Shown: positions 40,466-49,191 of the stretch, in pieces
Layout of the letters: each line of letters starts with the position of its first letter
Position numbering within the stretch: the first letter of the stretch is position 1
Assembly (NCBI GenBank): GCA_963725275.1
Contig: CAVRXS010000005.1
Location: forward strand, 124,001 to 188,000
Direction: 5' to 3'
Source of the DNA: Bog-756 sp963725275
GTDB taxonomy: Bacteria > Actinomycetota > Acidimicrobiia > Acidimicrobiales > RAAP-2
Length of the DNA stretch: 64,000 nt
Notes under the pieces: generated by a model
Databases searched by the model: none
Told to the model about the DNA's origin: nothing
What the model saw: the letters and a program-made list of their open reading frames with translations, nothing else
Made by a program: the position numbers and the translations under genes

Positions 40466-41326
40466 TCAGCCGCCCCCCGACCCGCCGGTCACCCGCATCA
40501 GCCCTTCCTGGGCCATCGACACGACCAGTTCGCCGGTGCGGGCGAACATGAGGCCCCTCGCAAGGCCCCGCGCGCCGAAGGCCGACGGGCTGTCCATGTC
40601 GTAGAGCAGCCATTCGTCGGCCCGGAAGGGTCGGAGGAACCACATGCAGTGGTCGAGGCTGGCTCCCATGAACGTGACGTCGTCCCAGCTCACCTCGTGG
40701 GGAGCGAGCATGGTGTCGAACAGCGACATGTCCGACGCGTAGGTGGCGATGCAGGCGTGCAGCAGGGGGTCGTCGGGAAGGGTCCCGTCCGCCCGGATCC
40801 ACAGCCGCTGGGTGGGCTCCTTGCCGGCACCGTGCAGAAAGGGCAGCGGCCCGATGTGACGCTGGTCGATCGGGTGGGGCCGTGCGAACCAGTCACCCAG
40901 ATTGTCCCGGTACGGCTCGAGGCGGACGGCCAGCGTCTCCAGCGTCTCGGGATCGGGGACCTCGGGCATCGGGAATTGGTGGGAGAGGCCGACCTCGTCG
41001 ACGTGGAACGAGGTCGACATGTTGAAGATGGCGCGCCCGTGCTGGATGGCGACCACCCTGCGGGTGGTGAAGGACCGACCGTCGCGGATGCGGTCGACCT
41101 CGTAGAGGATGGGGACCTCCGGGTCGCCCGGACGGAGGAAGTAGGCGTGCAGCGAGTGGGGGCGGCCGCGTTCGACCGTTCGCCCGGCGGCCATCAGGGA
41201 CTGGGCGGCCACCTGACCCCCGAAGACCCGCTGGCGGTCCTCGTGTGGGCTCATCCCACGGAAGATGTTGACCTCGATCGGCTCGAGATCGAGGAGGTCG
41301 ACGAGGAACTCGAGTGCGTCGCTCAC
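40466..41326 (-). CDS. tesB: Acyl-CoA thioesterase II
   Basis: 286 residues, double hot-dog fold. FGGQVAAQSLMAAGRTV and LHAYFLRPGDP in the first half; MSLFDTMLAP, ASLDHCMWFLRPFRADEWLLYD split across the second, and the terminal RGLMFARTGELVVSMAQEGLMR. The catalytic triad Asp/Thr(Ser)/Gln positions are in the ASLDH, ATYAS and MAQEG regions. Hydrolyses medium- and long-chain acyl-CoAs. GTG 41326, with GGAGAG upstream, is 49 bases from the divergent glycosidase start. Confidence 0.88.
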   Translation of the reverse strand: MSDALEFLVDLLDLEPIEVNIFRGMSPHEDRQRVFGGQVAAQSLMAAGRTVERGRPHSLHAYFLRPGDPEVPILYEVDRIRDGRSFTTRRVVAIQHGRAIFNMSTSFHVDEVGLSHQFPMPEVPDPETLETLAVRLEPYRDNLGDWFARPHPIDQRHIGPLPFLHGAGKEPTQRLWIRADGTLPDDPLLHACIATYASDMSLFDTMLAPHEVSWDDVTFMGASLDHCMWFLRPFRADEWLLYDMDSPSAFGARGLARGLMFARTGELVVSMAQEGLMRVTGGSGGG

Positions 41327-41375
41327 CTCTCCATCCTGCCAGCTCGGGCGCGGAGCGCCCGCTACGGTTTGGCCC

Positions 41376-42554
41376 GTGTCCGAAATCACCTTTCCCGCCG
41401 GCTTCGTCTGGGGGACCGCGACCGCGGCGCACCAGATCGAGGGTGGCAACGTCAACAACGACTGGTGGGCCATGGAGCACGATCCGACCTCGGGGTGCGC
41501 GGACGTGAGCGGCGACGCCTGCGACTCGTTCAACCGCTACCCCGAGGACATCGCCCTGGTCGCCGACCTCGGGCTCGCGGCCTACCGGTTCTCCATCGAG
41601 TGGAGCCGCATCGAACCGGAGGAGGGCGAATTCTCCACGGTCGCCCTCGACCACTACCGCCGGATGGCCGCCACCTGTCGTGAGCGCGGGGTGCTTCCGG
41701 TCGTGACCTTCCACCACTTCACCCACCCACGTTGGCTGGCTGCAGCGGGTACCTGGGAGGCCCTGCATGCAGCCGACCGCTTCGCCCGGCTCTGCGAGCG
41801 GGTCACCGCCCACATGGGGGATCTCATCGGGATGGCCTGCACGCTCAACGAGCCCAACGTGGTCGCCACCATGGGGTGGCGCCACGGGCTCTTCCCACCC
41901 CGGGTGCGGGACCGCACCCGGAGGGACGTGGTCAACGCCGCCATGGTCTCGGCCCACCGCAAAGCCATCGAGGCGATCCGCTCCGGTCCGGGGGAGTTCC
42001 CGGTCGGGCTCACGCTCTCGATGACCGACTTCCAGCTGCAGCCGGGTGGCGAGGAGTGGCTCGAGCGCCTGCGGCGTCCGAACGAGGACGTGTTCCTCGA
42101 GGCAACCGGCGGTGACGACTTCGTCGGAGTCCAGACCTACACCCGGATGCGGGTCGGGCCGGAGGGCACGGTCGGCACCGAGGACGGCGTGCGGACCACC
42201 CAGATGGGATACGAGTTCTGGCCCGAGGCCCTCGAAGGCACGATCCGCCGCGCGCACGAGGTCACCGGTGGCCTCCCGGTCTACGTGACCGAGAACGGGA
42301 TCGGGACCGAGAAGGACGCGGACCGGATCGAGTACGTCGGACGGGCCCTCGCCGGTGTGCGCAGGTGCCTCGACGACGGCATCGACGTCCGCGGCTACTT
42401 CTACTGGAGCCTCATGGACAACTTCGAGTGGGTCCTCGGGTACCGCCCCACGTTCGGTCTGGTCGCGGTCGACCGGGAGACGTTCGTGCGCACGCCCAAG
42501 CCCAGCGCCGACTGGTTCGGCGCGGTGGCCCGGGCCAACGCGGTCAGCGCCTGA
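41376..42554 (+). CDS. Glycoside hydrolase family 1 (beta-glucosidase)
   Basis: 392 residues from GTG 41376. FPAGFVWGTATAAHQIEG, YRFSIEWSRIEPEEG, acid/base Glu in CTLNEPNVVA, nucleophile Glu in VYVTENGIG, and aglycone-site YWSLMDNFEWVLGYRPTFGL are the GH1 signatures. No signal peptide, so cytoplasmic. Somewhat shorter than the common 440-480 residues, with reduced loops. Cleaves beta-glucosides or related disaccharides; exact specificity is open. Confidence 0.92.
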   Translation: MSEITFPAGFVWGTATAAHQIEGGNVNNDWWAMEHDPTSGCADVSGDACDSFNRYPEDIALVADLGLAAYRFSIEWSRIEPEEGEFSTVALDHYRRMAATCRERGVLPVVTFHHFTHPRWLAAAGTWEALHAADRFARLCERVTAHMGDLIGMACTLNEPNVVATMGWRHGLFPPRVRDRTRRDVVNAAMVSAHRKAIEAIRSGPGEFPVGLTLSMTDFQLQPGGEEWLERLRRPNEDVFLEATGGDDFVGVQTYTRMRVGPEGTVGTEDGVRTTQMGYEFWPEALEGTIRRAHEVTGGLPVYVTENGIGTEKDADRIEYVGRALAGVRRCLDDGIDVRGYFYWSLMDNFEWVLGYRPTFGLVAVDRETFVRTPKPSADWFGAVARANAVSA

Positions 42555-42662
42555 ACGGCCTGGTCAGCCCGCCCTAGGGCGGTCGGGTGGTCCCGCACGG
42601 CGCGGGCACCCGGTCACGCGCTGAACTGCTGCCCGCGAGGGGCGACGACTAGGGTGGGCCGG

Positions 42663-43163
42663 ATGCCGAGCCTCGCCGTGCGCGTCGAACACCTCTGGGA
42701 GAAGCGGGACACTCCCGAGGCCAGGAGGCTGTTCAAGTACACGATGGTGTCGGTGGTCTCGACCGCTGTCTCCTTCGGTGTCCTCGCGATCGTGTTCGGC
42801 GTCCTGCACCTGTGGGGGGAGATCGTCAGCACCGTCTTTGCCAACGTGGTGGCCACCGTGCCCTCGTACTACCTCAACCGCCAGTGGGTCTGGGGCAAGG
42901 GTGGGCGGTCGGCCCTGACCACGGAGATCGTCCCCTTCTGGGCGATGTCGGCGCTCGGCATCGTGGTCTCGATCGGCGGCGCCGCACTGGCCCGCCACAT
43001 CGGGATCGAGCACCACCTGAGCCACTTCACCCAGACCCTGGTGGTCCTGGCTGCCAACCTGCTCTCCTTCGGCATCTTCTGGGTGCTCAAATTCCTCGTG
43101 TTCAACCGTCTGTTCCACGTGCACACCCTCGAGGAGCTTGACGAGCTCGTCGAGGCGGCCTGA
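42663..43163 (+). CDS. GtrA-like membrane protein
   Basis: 166 residues, four hydrophobic helices (about 28-48, 53-73 with PSYYLNRQWVWGKGG after it, 90-110, 120-142). FKYTMVSVVSTAVSFG and the NRxWVW motif are typical of GtrA, which assists transfer of lipid-linked sugars in O-antigen, arabinogalactan or teichoic acid synthesis. No glycosyltransferase is adjacent; the MptB-like enzyme lies 2 kb downstream. Confidence 0.85.
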   Translation: MPSLAVRVEHLWEKRDTPEARRLFKYTMVSVVSTAVSFGVLAIVFGVLHLWGEIVSTVFANVVATVPSYYLNRQWVWGKGGRSALTTEIVPFWAMSALGIVVSIGGAALARHIGIEHHLSHFTQTLVVLAANLLSFGIFWVLKFLVFNRLFHVHTLEELDELVEAA

Positions 43164-43182
43164 TCCGACCGGGCGGCCCGCC

Positions 43183-44064
43183 GTGCTGATCGCCACCACC
43201 GCGTCGAGCGGATCGGTGGTCCTGGTGACCGCCGTCTTCCTGGCCTGCACGGTCGAGATGGTCGAGGCGCTCACCATCGTTGTCGCGGTCGGGGTCACCC
43301 GCGGGTGGCGGTCCGCTCTCGAGGGGGTGGTGGTCGCACTCGTCGTCCTCGGTGCCCTGGTGGCCGCACTCGGCCCGGCACTGGTGCACTACGTCCCGCT
43401 CTCGGTGCTCCGGCTGGTGGTGGGCGGACTGTTGCTCGTCTTCGGCCTGCAGTGGCTGCGCAAGGCGGTGCTCCGGGCGGCCGGGCTCAAGGCCAAGCAC
43501 GACGAGGACGCCATCTTCGCCGAGAACGTGGCCGAGCTCTCCGGGGCGACACGGACGTCGGGCCGCGACACCACCGGGTTCGTCGTCGCCTTCAAAGGGG
43601 TCTTCCTCGAGGGACTCGAGGTCGTGGTCATCGTCCTCACCCTGGGCACGACCTCCCACCGCCTCGGACTGGCCGCGGTCGCGGCGGGGGCGGCCGTCGT
43701 CGTGGTCAGCGCCGTCGGACTCCTCGTACACCGGCAGCTCTCAGGGGTCCCCGAAAACGCCATGAAGATGGGCGTCGGCCTCATGCTGGTGAGCTTCGGG
43801 ACGTTCTGGGCCGGTGAGGGCGTCCACGTCGACTGGCCCGGTTCCGACCTGGCGATCCCGGTGCTGGTCGGGTGGTACGGACTCGTCGCCTGGGGCCTGG
43901 TGGCCGCGGCGCCGCCGGACCGCGGGGTCGGGAGCAGACCGCAGGGCCGCCGGGCTCGCACCGGCCGGTGGGACGGCCCATGGGTGACGACCGCGGCCCC
44001 CAGAGCCGGCCGCTGCCGCTCCGGTGGGTGGTCGCATTCGGACGCTTCTGGTGGGAGTTCCTGA
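43183..44064 (+). CDS. Polytopic membrane protein with repeated acidic motif (COG4280-like)
   Basis: About 293 residues; GTG 43183 is 20 bases after the GtrA stop. Six or seven membrane helices. Two halves share a motif: TVEMVEALTIVVAVGVTRGW in helix 1 and VFLEGLEVVVIVLTLGTTS in helix 4, each an ExxE followed by a hydrophobic run and G(V/T)T. ENAMKMGVGLMLVSFGTFWAGEG follows in shorter stretches. Resembles the uncharacterised COG4280 membrane proteins and, more distantly, metal permeases with paired acidic motifs. Last 45 residues after AAPPDRG are Arg-rich and may be spurious. Confidence 0.65.
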   Translation: MLIATTASSGSVVLVTAVFLACTVEMVEALTIVVAVGVTRGWRSALEGVVVALVVLGALVAALGPALVHYVPLSVLRLVVGGLLLVFGLQWLRKAVLRAAGLKAKHDEDAIFAENVAELSGATRTSGRDTTGFVVAFKGVFLEGLEVVVIVLTLGTTSHRLGLAAVAAGAAVVVVSAVGLLVHRQLSGVPENAMKMGVGLMLVSFGTFWAGEGVHVDWPGSDLAIPVLVGWYGLVAWGLVAAAPPDRGVGSRPQGRRARTGRWDGPWVTTAAPRAGRCRSGGWSHSDASGGSS

Positions 44065-44231
44065 TCGGTGACACTCCCGGGTTGTTCGTCGGTGCCGCGG
44101 CCGTCATCGGGGTGACGGCGCTCATCTGTGTCCACCCCGGCGCGCGCACCGCCGCCGCGTACCTGATGCCGGTGCTGGTGGCCCTGGTGGTGGGCCTCTC
44201 GGTCTGGAGGGCCTCCCGGCGGATCTCCTGA
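43980..44231 (+). CDS. Small two-span membrane protein downstream of the COG4280-like gene
   Basis: 83 residues from ATG 43980, overlapping the 3' end of the preceding gene by 85 bases in another frame. Two hydrophobic segments: GLFVGAAAVIGVTALICV and AAAYLMPVLVALVVGLSVW. The first part WVVAFGRFWWEFLIGDTPG is aromatic-rich and reads as true protein. No family recognised. The overlap suggests translational coupling with the transporter-like gene upstream. Confidence 0.5.
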   Translation: MGDDRGPQSRPLPLRWVVAFGRFWWEFLIGDTPGLFVGAAAVIGVTALICVHPGARTAAAYLMPVLVALVVGLSVWRASRRIS

Positions 44232-44261
44232 GCGGGTGCGGACCCGCTGCGACGACGTCCG

Positions 44262-44750
44262 TCAGTCGCGGAAGTTGTCGAACTGCAGCGGGATCCCGAA
44301 GTCCTCTCCCTTGAGCTTGGCGATCACCGATTGGAGATCGTCCCGCTTCTTACCGGTCACCCGTAGCCGCTCACCCTGGGTCTGAGAGCTGATGCCCTTG
44401 AGGCCGAGGTCCTTGATGTACCGGTTGATCTTCTTGGCGTGGTCCGAGGAGATGCCGGCACGGATCCCGAGACGCTGGCGAGCCGTGCCCTTGGTCGCCT
44501 CTTCGATCTTGCCCACCTCGAACGACTTGAGCGAGACCTCGCGCCGGACCATCTTCTCCTGGAGCACTTGGTAGAGAGCCCGCAGCCTGTCGTCGGTCGA
44601 CGACGTCAGGAGGAGCTCCTTCTCCGAGAACTCGATTGTCGAGTCGGTGCCCTTGAAGTCGAAGCGGGTGGTGGCCTCGCGGTTGGCCTGGTCTACTGCG
44701 TTGCGTACTTCCTGCATGTCGACTTCGGAGACGACGTCGAAGGTGGGCAT
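44262..44750 (-). CDS. YajQ-family nucleotide-binding protein
   Basis: 162 residues. MPTFDVVSEVDMQEVRNAVD, TRFDFKGTDSTIE, and RLGIRAGISSDHAKKINRYI are YajQ/DUF520 signatures, and the protein ends with KGEDFGIPLQFDNFRD as usual. Two ferredoxin-like domains bind nucleotides; cyclic di-GMP binding is known for some homologues. Full length for the family. Confidence 0.92.
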   Translation of the reverse strand: MPTFDVVSEVDMQEVRNAVDQANREATTRFDFKGTDSTIEFSEKELLLTSSTDDRLRALYQVLQEKMVRREVSLKSFEVGKIEEATKGTARQRLGIRAGISSDHAKKINRYIKDLGLKGISSQTQGERLRVTGKKRDDLQSVIAKLKGEDFGIPLQFDNFRD

Positions 44751-44794
44751 GGCGAAACAGTACCGCTGCACCAGGCGATAACCTTCCCGCCTGC

Positions 44795-44876
44795 GGGTCG
44801 GTGCCCGAGCGGCCAAAGGGAGCAGACTGTAAATCTGCCGGTTCTGCCTTCGAAGGTTCGAATCCTTCCCGGCCCA
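44795..44876 (+). tRNA. tRNA-Tyr (anticodon GTA)
   Basis: Class II tRNA: acceptor GGGTCGG/CCGGCCC, anticodon loop CTGTAAA with GTA, variable arm, T arm GAAGG-TTCGAAT-CCTTC, discriminator A. CCA not encoded. It sits divergently next to the yajQ gene. Confidence 0.95.
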
Positions 44877-44959
44877 CCCCAGGGAGCCCCGGTGGGAGCG
44901 GCGCGCGCCCTCCTCCCGGGGCTCCGTCACAGCGGCGGGTGGGAGCGTCGGGTCGACAC

Positions 44960-44987
44960 TTGCGGAGGATCCGCCGCTGGTTACAAT
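44960..44987 (+). promoter_or_regulatory. Promoter for the mannosyltransferase gene
   Basis: TTGCGG (44960-44965), 16-base spacer and TACAAT (44982-44987), near-consensus -10. It would give a 5' leader of about 130 bases before the ATG at 45128. Confidence 0.55.
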
Positions 44988-45127
44988 GACGTTACGGAAT
45001 GATTGCGTTCACGGGTTGCCCGAGCACGGGGCGCCACTGTCGGGGGGACCGCAGACACTCCGGGTGACACGGGATTCCCGCTCGCCCGGGTCAGATCGCA
45101 GCACGACCGAGGAGACCCCCCAACCCC

Positions 45128-46821
45128 ATGTCATCCGAACGCACAGGGGCGGCAGTGCAGCAAGACGACCCTGACCTCGGCGACACGACCCAGCCGGCCG
45201 GCTCGGCAGGAGCCTCCGGACTACCGGCCGTGTTCCGGGCCGCGCTGACGCTCTTCGGCTACGTGCGCGATCTCCTCGCCAGTGCCACCTCCGAAAGCGG
45301 GACCACCCCGCCGCCCGGCGACGGATCGGAGCCACGGGGCCTCGTCCTCCGTCCCGCGCTCCTCGGGTTCGTGGCGATGCTGGGGGTGAGCATCGGCGCC
45401 TCGTTGCCGAGCTCGCCCTTCAAGCTCGAGATGCCGGGCGTGTGGTTCTTCGGCGAGCCGTCCACGACCACACCGAGCCGTTGGGGGTTCTACTTCTCGC
45501 TCGCCGCGGTCTACGGCGGCCTCCTGCTCTTCATGCGGGTCTGGTGGGCGATGATCCGTCTCTACCGGCGGTGCCCGGGCGTCTCGGTCAACAAGTTGAT
45601 GTGGGTCTTCGGACTGTGGTCCCTACCGGTCCTGGTCATCGCTCCGCTCTTCAGCCGGGATGCCTACTCGTACGCGGCGCAGGGCGAGATGGTCAGCCGG
45701 CACATGAACCCCTACCTCTACGGGCCCTTCGAGCTCGGGAACAACTCCTACACGGCGCCGGTCGACCAGCTCTGGGGCAACGCGCCCGCTCCCTACGGCC
45801 CACTCTTCCTCCAGCTGGACGGCTTCTTCGCCCGGATCACCTTCCACAACGAGCTGGCCACCATCGTGCTGCTCCGGCTGCTCGCATTCGCCGGAGTCCT
45901 GCTCATCGCGTTCTGCGTGCCCCGACTGGCCCGCCTCTACCACCGGGACGGGGGCGAGCTCTTCACCCTCATGATCCTCAACCCGGTCACGATCTTCCAT
46001 CTCGTCGGGGGCGCCCACAACGACGCCCTGATGCTGGGCCTGCTGGTGGCCGGGCTCACGGCGGCCAAGGAGAAGCACCCGATCGTCGGGGTGGTGCTCT
46101 GCGCGCTGGCCACGGCCGTCAAGGCGCCGGCGGCCATCGGCGTCCTCTACATCGGCTGGAGCTGGCTGGGCGGTGGTGTGCCGACGCGCGACCGGATCCG
46201 GCCGGTCGTGACCGCGGGACTGATCGGGGTCGGGGTCCTCGGCTTCTTCTCCTTCGTGAGCGGACTCGGCTGGGGGTGGGTCAGCATCCTCGGCACCCCG
46301 GCGCGGTGCGCTCCTGGACGGCACCCACGACGTCGCTCGCGCTGTTGGTGACCGGCGTGGCCCACGTGGCCCATCTCGGCGTCGGGCTCGGCGGCGTGCT
46401 CACGGCCACCCGCGCCCTCGGGCTGCTAACCGCCGCGGCAGCCGGGCTCTGGTTGCTGTTCAACAGCGACCGGATCGGCACCCTCAAGGCACTCGGGATC
46501 ACCTTGTTGGTCTTCGTGCTCCTCGGTCCGGTGGTCCAGCCGTGGTACCTGTCGTGGGGCCTCATCCTTCTGGCCCCGGTGGCCCTCGGCCGGCTCCGGT
46601 CGTTCATCATCGGTCTCTCGATGGTGACCGCCTTCATCGAGCTGCCCGGTGCGACCGCGCTCCTCGGGCCGTTGCTCCACGGGGATCCCCTGCAGATCGT
46701 GCTGACCCTGCTCTGGTTGCTGTTCATCCTCACCGTCCCGGTCACCGCCTGGGAGCGCCGCCCGTCCCAGGCCCTGGTGCGGGTGACCCCACGGTCCGAG
46801 CCGGCGGTGAGCCCGGCCTGA
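45128..46821 (+). CDS. Polyprenol-phosphomannose-dependent alpha-1,6-mannosyltransferase, MptB-like (one missing base)
   Basis: About 564 residues, GT-C fold with a dozen or so membrane helices. After a 70-residue cytoplasmic N-terminus come helix 1 (LLGFVAMLGVSIGASL) and the catalytic first loop FSRDAYSYAAQGEMV with the Asp of the GT-C DxD-like motif, then NPYLYGPFELG and the WGNAPAPYGPLFLQL signature. This is the MptA/MptB pattern of actinobacterial lipomannan/lipoarabinomannan synthesis. A missing G near 46302 shifts the last third (TAPTTSLALLVTGVA onward). Extends cell-envelope mannan from polyprenyl-phosphomannose. Confidence 0.85.
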
Positions 46822-46866
46822 CGGCGCCCGGCCGGACCGACCGCGTCCAGCCGTCCGCGAGGGCCC

Positions 46867-47362
46867 CTACTCTCGGAGCATCCTCTGGAGGACCGTGACG
46901 TCCAGCCATCGGTTGAACTTGCGCCCGACCTCCCGTTCGACGCCGACCGGCTCGAACCCGCAGGACCGGTGGAGTGCGATCGAGGCCACGTTGTCGCCCC
47001 CGACCCGGGCGATCATCGTGTGGAACCCGTGACGGATCGCCGAGGCGGACCAGCTCCTCGAGGAGCGCCCGGCCCACCCCCGTGCCCCGGTGGGCCCCGT
47101 CCACGTAGACCGAGTTCTCCACGGTCGTCGCGTAGGCCGGCCGGTCACGGTAGGCCGACAGGGAGCCGAACCCGAGGACCCGGTCCTCGTCGTCGACGGC
47201 CACCACCACCGGATAGGTCCCCCGGTGCTCGGCCATCCAGGCGTCCTGTTCCTCGGGCGTCCGTGCCCGGAGGTCGAAGGTGGCGGTCGACGCCGTGACC
47301 TCGGCGTTGTAGATCATTCGGACGGGCTCGGCGTCGGTGGGACCCGCCATGCGCACGTGCAT
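46867..47362 (-). CDS. GNAT N-acetyltransferase (one inserted base)
   Basis: About 165 residues. N-terminus VRMAGPTDAEPVRMIYNAEV, acetyl-CoA-binding GAHRGTGVGRALLEELV (R/QxxGxG/A), then ASIALHRSCGFEPVGVEREVG and WLDVTVLQRML, matching the phosphinothricin/amino-acid acetyltransferase branch. An extra C near 47042 splits the gene. Substrate likely an amine-bearing small molecule; not predictable. Confidence 0.8.
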
Positions 47363-47449
47363 CCGTGGATGGTAGTCAGGCGTGGAGGCCTTTTCGGGGG
47401 CCGCGTCGGTGGCTATGATCTCCTGGCTGCAGCTCGATTGAGCCGCACT

Positions 47450-47521
47450 GCCCCTGTAGCTCAGTGGTAGAGCACCGCCATGGTAAGGCGGGGGTCGTGG
47501 GTTCAATCCCCACCGGGGGCT
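47450..47521 (+). tRNA. tRNA-Thr (anticodon GGT)
   Basis: Acceptor GCCCCTG/CGGGGGC, D arm GCTC-AGTGGTA-GAGC, anticodon stem CCGCC-ATGGTAA-GGCGG with GGT, T arm GTGGG-TTCAATC-CCCAC, discriminator T. No encoded CCA. First of two tandem tRNAs ahead of rpmG. Confidence 0.95.
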
Positions 47522-47528
47522 CGCCCAT

Positions 47529-47605
47529 GGCGGCGTAGCTCAGTTGGTCAGAGCACACGGCTCATAATCGTGGGGTCGCCGGTTCGAGTCCGGCCGCCGC
47601 TACCA
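47529..47605 (+). tRNA. tRNA-Met (anticodon CAT)
   Basis: Acceptor GGCGGCG/CGCCGCT (first pair G-U), D arm GCTC...GAGC, anticodon loop CTCATAA, T arm GCCGG-TTCGAGT-CCGGC, discriminator A followed by an encoded CCA. The paired first base and D-arm fit an elongator-type tRNA. Eight bases after tRNA-Thr. Confidence 0.93.
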
Positions 47606-47675
47606 GTTCGGGGATCCAGGGCACAGTGGAGCAGGAGACCTGCCGGCGACGAGGCCGGCAGGACAAGGAGGCATC

Positions 47676-47840
47676 GTGGCAAAGAACGAGAAGCGGGTCC
47701 AGGTCACCCTGGCCTGCGAGTCGTGCAAGCGGCGCAACTACATCACGACCAAGAACAAGATGAACGACCGCGAGCGGATCGAGATGAAGAAGTACTGCAG
47801 CTGGGACCGCCGGCACACCCTGCACAAGGAGACCCGCTAG
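47676..47840 (+). CDS. rpmG: 50S ribosomal protein L33
   Basis: 54 codons from GTG 47676 with a perfect AAGGAGG upstream. The protein contains the zinc-type CESCKRRNY motif near the start and a single Cys in the YCSWDRRHTLHKE end, whereas the full four-cysteine form has CxxC twice; so the second pair is incomplete here. Short size, position between tRNA-Met and tRNA-Trp/secE and the start of the rRNA-protein cluster are typical. Confidence 0.93.
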   Translation: MAKNEKRVQVTLACESCKRRNYITTKNKMNDRERIEMKKYCSWDRRHTLHKETR

Positions 47841-47875
47841 GCGGCACGGGCACCCGCCGCGGGGCTGCCGGCCGC

Positions 47876-47905
47876 TTGGGCCGGGCACCGCCCCGGTGGT
47901 ACCCT
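47876..47905 (+). promoter_or_regulatory. Promoter ahead of tRNA-Trp-secE-nusG
   Basis: TTGGGC (47876-47881), 18-base spacer, TACCCT (47900-47905). It lies in the 117-base gap after rpmG, about 50 bases before tRNA-Trp, and is the last promoter-like sequence I see before secE. Confidence 0.45.
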
Positions 47906-47957
47906 GAAGGACCGTCCCTGCGAACGGCTGTCCACATCGCGGCACGGCGGTCGTCAG

Positions 47958-48030
47958 AGGGCAGTAGCTCAACTGGTAGAGCACCGGTCTCCAAAACCGA
48001 AGGTTGGGGGTTCAAGTCCCTCCTGCCCTG
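47958..48030 (+). tRNA. tRNA-Trp (anticodon CCA)
   Basis: Acceptor AGGGCAG/CTGCCCT, D arm GCTC-AACTGGTA-GAGC, anticodon stem CGGTC/AACCG-type with CCA in the loop, T arm GGGGG-TTCAAGT-CCCTC, discriminator G. CCA end not encoded. tRNA-Trp before secE is the usual bacterial order. Confidence 0.95.
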
Positions 48031-48066
48031 CTCTGCACCCGTGACTTCGGCCGAAGGAACCAGCAC

Positions 48067-48360
48067 GTGAACCGAGAACAGAAGCGACTGATGCAGCGTC
48101 AGGGCCAGGACCCCGACGGTGAGGCCGCGCCCAAGCGCACCGCGCCCGCTCCCCGCCGGCCGGCCAAGCGCGAGCCGTTCCGAATCGGACAGTTCCTCCG
48201 CGAGGTACGCTCGGAGCTGCGACAAGTGGCCTGGCCCAACAGGTCGGAGGTCATCAACTACACGACGGTGACCCTGGTCACCCTCATCTCGCTGATGATC
48301 CTCATCTTCGTGCTCAACTACGCCTTCGCCAAGGGCGTCCTCTGGCTCTTCAACACCTGA
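48067..48360 (+). CDS. secE: Preprotein translocase subunit SecE
   Basis: 97 residues from GTG 48067, GAAGGA upstream. Charged N-terminus, the amphipathic FLREVRSELRQVAWPNRSEV signature, and one membrane helix (VTLVTLISLMILIFVLNYAF). Stabilises SecY in the translocon. nusG follows after five bases. Confidence 0.95.
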   Translation: MNREQKRLMQRQGQDPDGEAAPKRTAPAPRRPAKREPFRIGQFLREVRSELRQVAWPNRSEVINYTTVTLVTLISLMILIFVLNYAFAKGVLWLFNT

Positions 48361-48365
48361 TCGGT

Positions 48366-49158
48366 ATGACTGTGACCCACACCAACGGAACCATCGACCC
48401 GCCGGGCGACGACCCGGGCCTCGACGAGGCGGAGGACGCCGCGACCGGGACCACGCCGCCGTCGACGCCGAGCCGGCGGTGGACGCCGAGCCCGCGACCG
48501 TCGCCGCGCTCACCGACGACCGCCCTCCGTGGAGGACCCCGCCCTCGATCTCGACCTCGAGCTCGACGACGGGGACGAGGAGGACGACGAGCCGTTCGTG
48601 ATCAGCCCCTACGACCAGCCCGGGCGCTGGTACGTGGTGCACACCTACGCCGGCTACGAGAACAAGGTCAAGTCGAACCTGCACAGCCGTACCGCCTCGA
48701 TGAGCATGGAGGACCGCATCTACGAGGTGGTCATCCCGATGGAGGACGTCGTCGAGTTCAAGAACGGCAAGAAGGTGGTCGTCCAGAAGAAGGTCTTCCC
48801 GGGGTACCTCCTCTGCCGCTGCGAGCTCGACGACGACAGCTGGTCGGTCATCCGCAACACGCCGGGCGTCACGGGGTTCGTCGGCCCGGGCACCAAGCCC
48901 ACGCCGCTCTCCCGCCGCGAGGTCGAGGGCATCCTCCAGGTCAAGGTCGAAGGCGTCGAGGCGCCCTCCAAGCGCAGCCGTCCGCGCCTCGAGCACGAGG
49001 TGGGGGAGACGGTGCGGGTGAAGGAAGGGCCGTTCGCCGACTTCTCCGGCCAGGTCGCCGAGATCAACGAGGACCAGCTCAAGCTCAAGGTGCTGGTCAA
49101 CATCTTCGGCCGGGAGACCCCGGTCGAGCTCGAATTCAGCCAGGTCGCGAAGCTCTAG
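48366..49158 (+). CDS. nusG: Transcription termination/antitermination factor NusG (two missing bases in N-terminal extension)
   Basis: About 263 residues. The NGN domain starts near RWYVVHTYAGYENKVKSNL, followed by VVQKKVFPGYLLC and TPGVTGFVG; the KOW domain contains VGETVRVKEGPFADFSGQV. An N-terminal acidic extension of about 80 residues precedes the NGN domain and ends in DLDLELDDGDEEDDEPFV. ATG 48366, right behind secE, is the likely start; two missing G bases (near 48460 and 48524) shift the extension into three frames. The core alone is open from GTG 48529. Couples RNA polymerase to ribosomes and Rho. Confidence 0.93.
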
Positions 49159-49191
49159 GCCGGCCGGACCAGGTTAAGGAGTACCAGACGC

